A stretch of DNA of 7,140 nucleotides from Rickettsiales bacterium (GTDB lineage Bacteria; Pseudomonadota; Alphaproteobacteria; Rickettsiales; UBA1997). Under the pieces are notes generated by a model, which saw only the letters and a list, made by a program, of their open reading frames with translations, had not been told where the DNA came from and ran no database searches. Below are positions 5,854 to 7,140 of the stretch, in pieces. The stretch's first letter is position 1, and the number at the start of each line of letters is the position of its first letter. The position numbers and the translations under genes were made by a program. The DNA lies in the NCBI GenBank assembly GCA_028040005.1, contig JAOFKK010000054.1, positions 1 through 7,140 on the forward strand, in the 5' to 3' direction.

Positions 5854-7140
5854 TTTTATTATATCTCTTATTTTTAATAATTCATTTTGATCATCTTCAT
5901 TGAATAATGTTTTGGCTTTTTTGGCATATTCTTTGGCCTTTTCGGTATCTTTTTGTAGTAAGTAATATTGGGCCAATGTTAAATTCTCTCTAGCAATATC
6001 TCCTATATTATTATATGATTTTGATAGTAACTTATAGCCTAAAAGATTTTCTTTTTCAGCAAATAACACTAATTTAAGATTTTTAATAGCAATATTAATT
6101 AATTGCGGATCTTCACTATTTAAATCTAAAATTGCTTTGGCAAATACCATTTTGGCCAAAAAATTATTCTTATTTAAATTAAGAGATTTTTTATAAAAAA
6201 TAATAGCATTCTTAATATCGCCAGATTCATATAATATTTGCCCTTTTAATTCTAACAAATAAGCATCTTTAGGATTTTCGATTAATAATTGATCAATAAT
6301 TTGAAGAGATTTTTGAATTTGACCCGATCTAAAAAGAGCGATAGATCTTTGATAGAGATTATAAAAATCCTTTTTGTCTTTTGTCTCTTTTAGGGATATT
6401 TTAATATCATCTAGAAAACCTTTTAATTTAGAGATTATTCTTTGCATCTGGTAATGATCTTTGGTAAGGATTTTATTATAGCTAGCGTTGGAAAATTGAC
6501 TTAAATTAGCCTTGATAAAATTAATTCTTTTTTGACTAATTGGGTGGGTCAAAGCATATTCGTCAATAATATCCTGCCCTGACATTTGAGATTTAAATAA
6601 TTTTAATATTGTCAATAATCCCAAAGGATTGTGATTGGTTTTTTTTAAATATTGCAATGCCAAAATATCAGCAGCTTCTTCTTGTGATCGGTTATATTTT
6701 AAAAATATTCTTTCTGCCAATTGATTGCCGGTCATTAACATAGCATAGCCCGCATCAGATCCCGACGTGGCAGCTGATAATATGCCAGCAAGATAAGTTA
6801 GCATCATGATATTTTGTGCTTTTTTCATCTCTTCAGATCCTCTTGCTAAGTGACCTGCTGCAATATGGCCAATTTCATGCGCTAATACACCTCGTAAAAT
6901 ATTGGGATCATTATATTTAGTTATTAAGCCGCTATGAATAAATATATTTTGACCACCAGATACAAAGGCATTTATAATATTATTATTAACAATATAAATT
7001 TTAATATTTTTAGATTCTAATCCAGCCTCTTTAATTAGTGGATTTGCTAATTTTTGTAAAAAATTTTCAATTTCTCCATCGCGAATGATAGATAGGGCGA
7101 ATGATTTACTATTAAATAATATGATTACAGCAATAAATAT
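5812..7140 (-). CDS. bepA: BepA-like periplasmic M48 metalloprotease with TPR repeats (5' end outside window)
   Basis: This zinc protease/chaperone of the outer-membrane assembly quality-control type has 442 residues visible, and the reading frame stays open to the right edge. An ATG at 6828 is internal: the upstream codons encode a signal-peptide core (IFIAVIILFNSKSFA, first visible residues), DGEIENFLQKLANPL, INAFVSGGQNIFIHSGLI and the catalytic H88-E-I-G-H92 (numbered from the edge; DNA about 6865-6879). E154 in S-Q-E-E-A-A-D is the third zinc ligand and H199 in T-H-P-I-S-Q-K-R matches BepA H246, with spacing of 66 and 45 residues against 65 and 45 in E. coli as remembered. About residues 250-420 form TPR-like helices (NLYQRSIALFRSGQIQKSLQ, LLELKGQILYESGDIKNAII and following). 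E. coli BepA degrades misassembled LptD and assists its assembly with BAM. Only the first few signal-peptide codons and the promoter are missing. It is convergent with murJ. Confidence 0.9.
   Translation of the reverse strand: MFIAVIILFNSKSFALSIIRDGEIENFLQKLANPLIKEAGLESKNIKIYIVNNNIINAFVSGGQNIFIHSGLITKYNDPNILRGVLAHEIGHIAAGHLARGSEEMKKAQNIMMLTYLAGILSAATSGSDAGYAMLMTGNQLAERIFLKYNRSQEEAADILALQYLKKTNHNPLGLLTILKLFKSQMSGQDIIDEYALTHPISQKRINFIKANLSQFSNASYNKILTKDHYQMQRIISKLKGFLDDIKISLKETKDKKDFYNLYQRSIALFRSGQIQKSLQIIDQLLIENPKDAYLLELKGQILYESGDIKNAIIFYKKSLNLNKNNFLAKMVFAKAILDLNSEDPQLINIAIKNLKLVLFAEKENLLGYKLLSKSYNNIGDIARENLTLAQYYLLQKDTEKAKEYAKKAKTLFNEDDQNELLKIRDIIKLSNIDKSKTKSSK

Noticed and set aside
5812..6828. 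Protease gene starting at the ATG at 6828
   Set aside because: This would remove the HExxH motif and the signal peptide, both of which are encoded in the same open frame up to position 7140.
1..7140. CRISPR arrays, tRNA or rRNA genes, phage or toxin-antitoxin genes
   Set aside because: No regularly spaced repeats, cloverleaf-like segments or recognisable genes of these types were found on either strand.

Overview
The window is a strongly AT-rich piece of a Gram-negative genome with short intergenic gaps, weak or absent Shine-Dalgarno sequences and A/T-ending codons. The gene set (a glutamate-type SDF symporter, a VirB10/TrbI secretion protein, MlaA, BamE, MurJ and a BepA-like M48 protease) together with this composition suggests a host-associated alphaproteobacterium, most likely Rickettsiales or a relative. 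That placement is inference; there is no rRNA or tRNA here to fix it.

Layout. Positions 1-284 hold no convincing gene but contain a long imperfect hairpin (42-146), smaller alternative hairpins (161-206) and a good sigma70-type promoter (226-253). This promoter drives a complete SDF-family acidic amino acid symporter (285-1664), which ends at a terminator-like stem-loop with a T tract (1673-1733). Next come a 21-bp inverted repeat with GAGACC..GGTCTC tips that looks like a collapsed insertion element (1738-1787) and three short near-tandem repeats (1806-1859). The last of these repeats supplies the start codon of virB10.

Positions 1852-5853 form a tightly packed plus-strand gene run: virB10, mlaA (1-base gap), bamE (1-base overlap) and murJ (6-base gap). 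It mixes one type IV secretion component with three envelope genes: outer-membrane lipid asymmetry, beta-barrel assembly and lipid II flipping. virB9, virB11 and virD4 are not visible next to virB10. virB10 also carries a C7 and a G7 tract in its proline-rich linker, which are notable in such AT-rich DNA.

The right end (5812-7140, minus strand) is a periplasmic M48 zinc metalloprotease with C-terminal TPR-like repeats (BepA/YfgC type). It converges on murJ with a 42-bp tail-to-tail overlap. Its HExxH motif lies upstream of the first in-frame ATG in the window, so the gene runs off the right edge, probably by only a few codons of signal peptide.

Functionally, the window is an envelope-maintenance neighbourhood: MlaA keeps phospholipids out of the outer leaflet, BamE and BepA serve outer-membrane protein assembly and quality control, MurJ feeds peptidoglycan synthesis, and VirB10 spans both membranes as a secretion scaffold. 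No CRISPR array, prophage or clearly new multi-gene system is visible. The more unusual signals are the non-coding hairpins and repeats, the homopolymer tracts in virB10, and the placement of virB10 at the head of an envelope operon.
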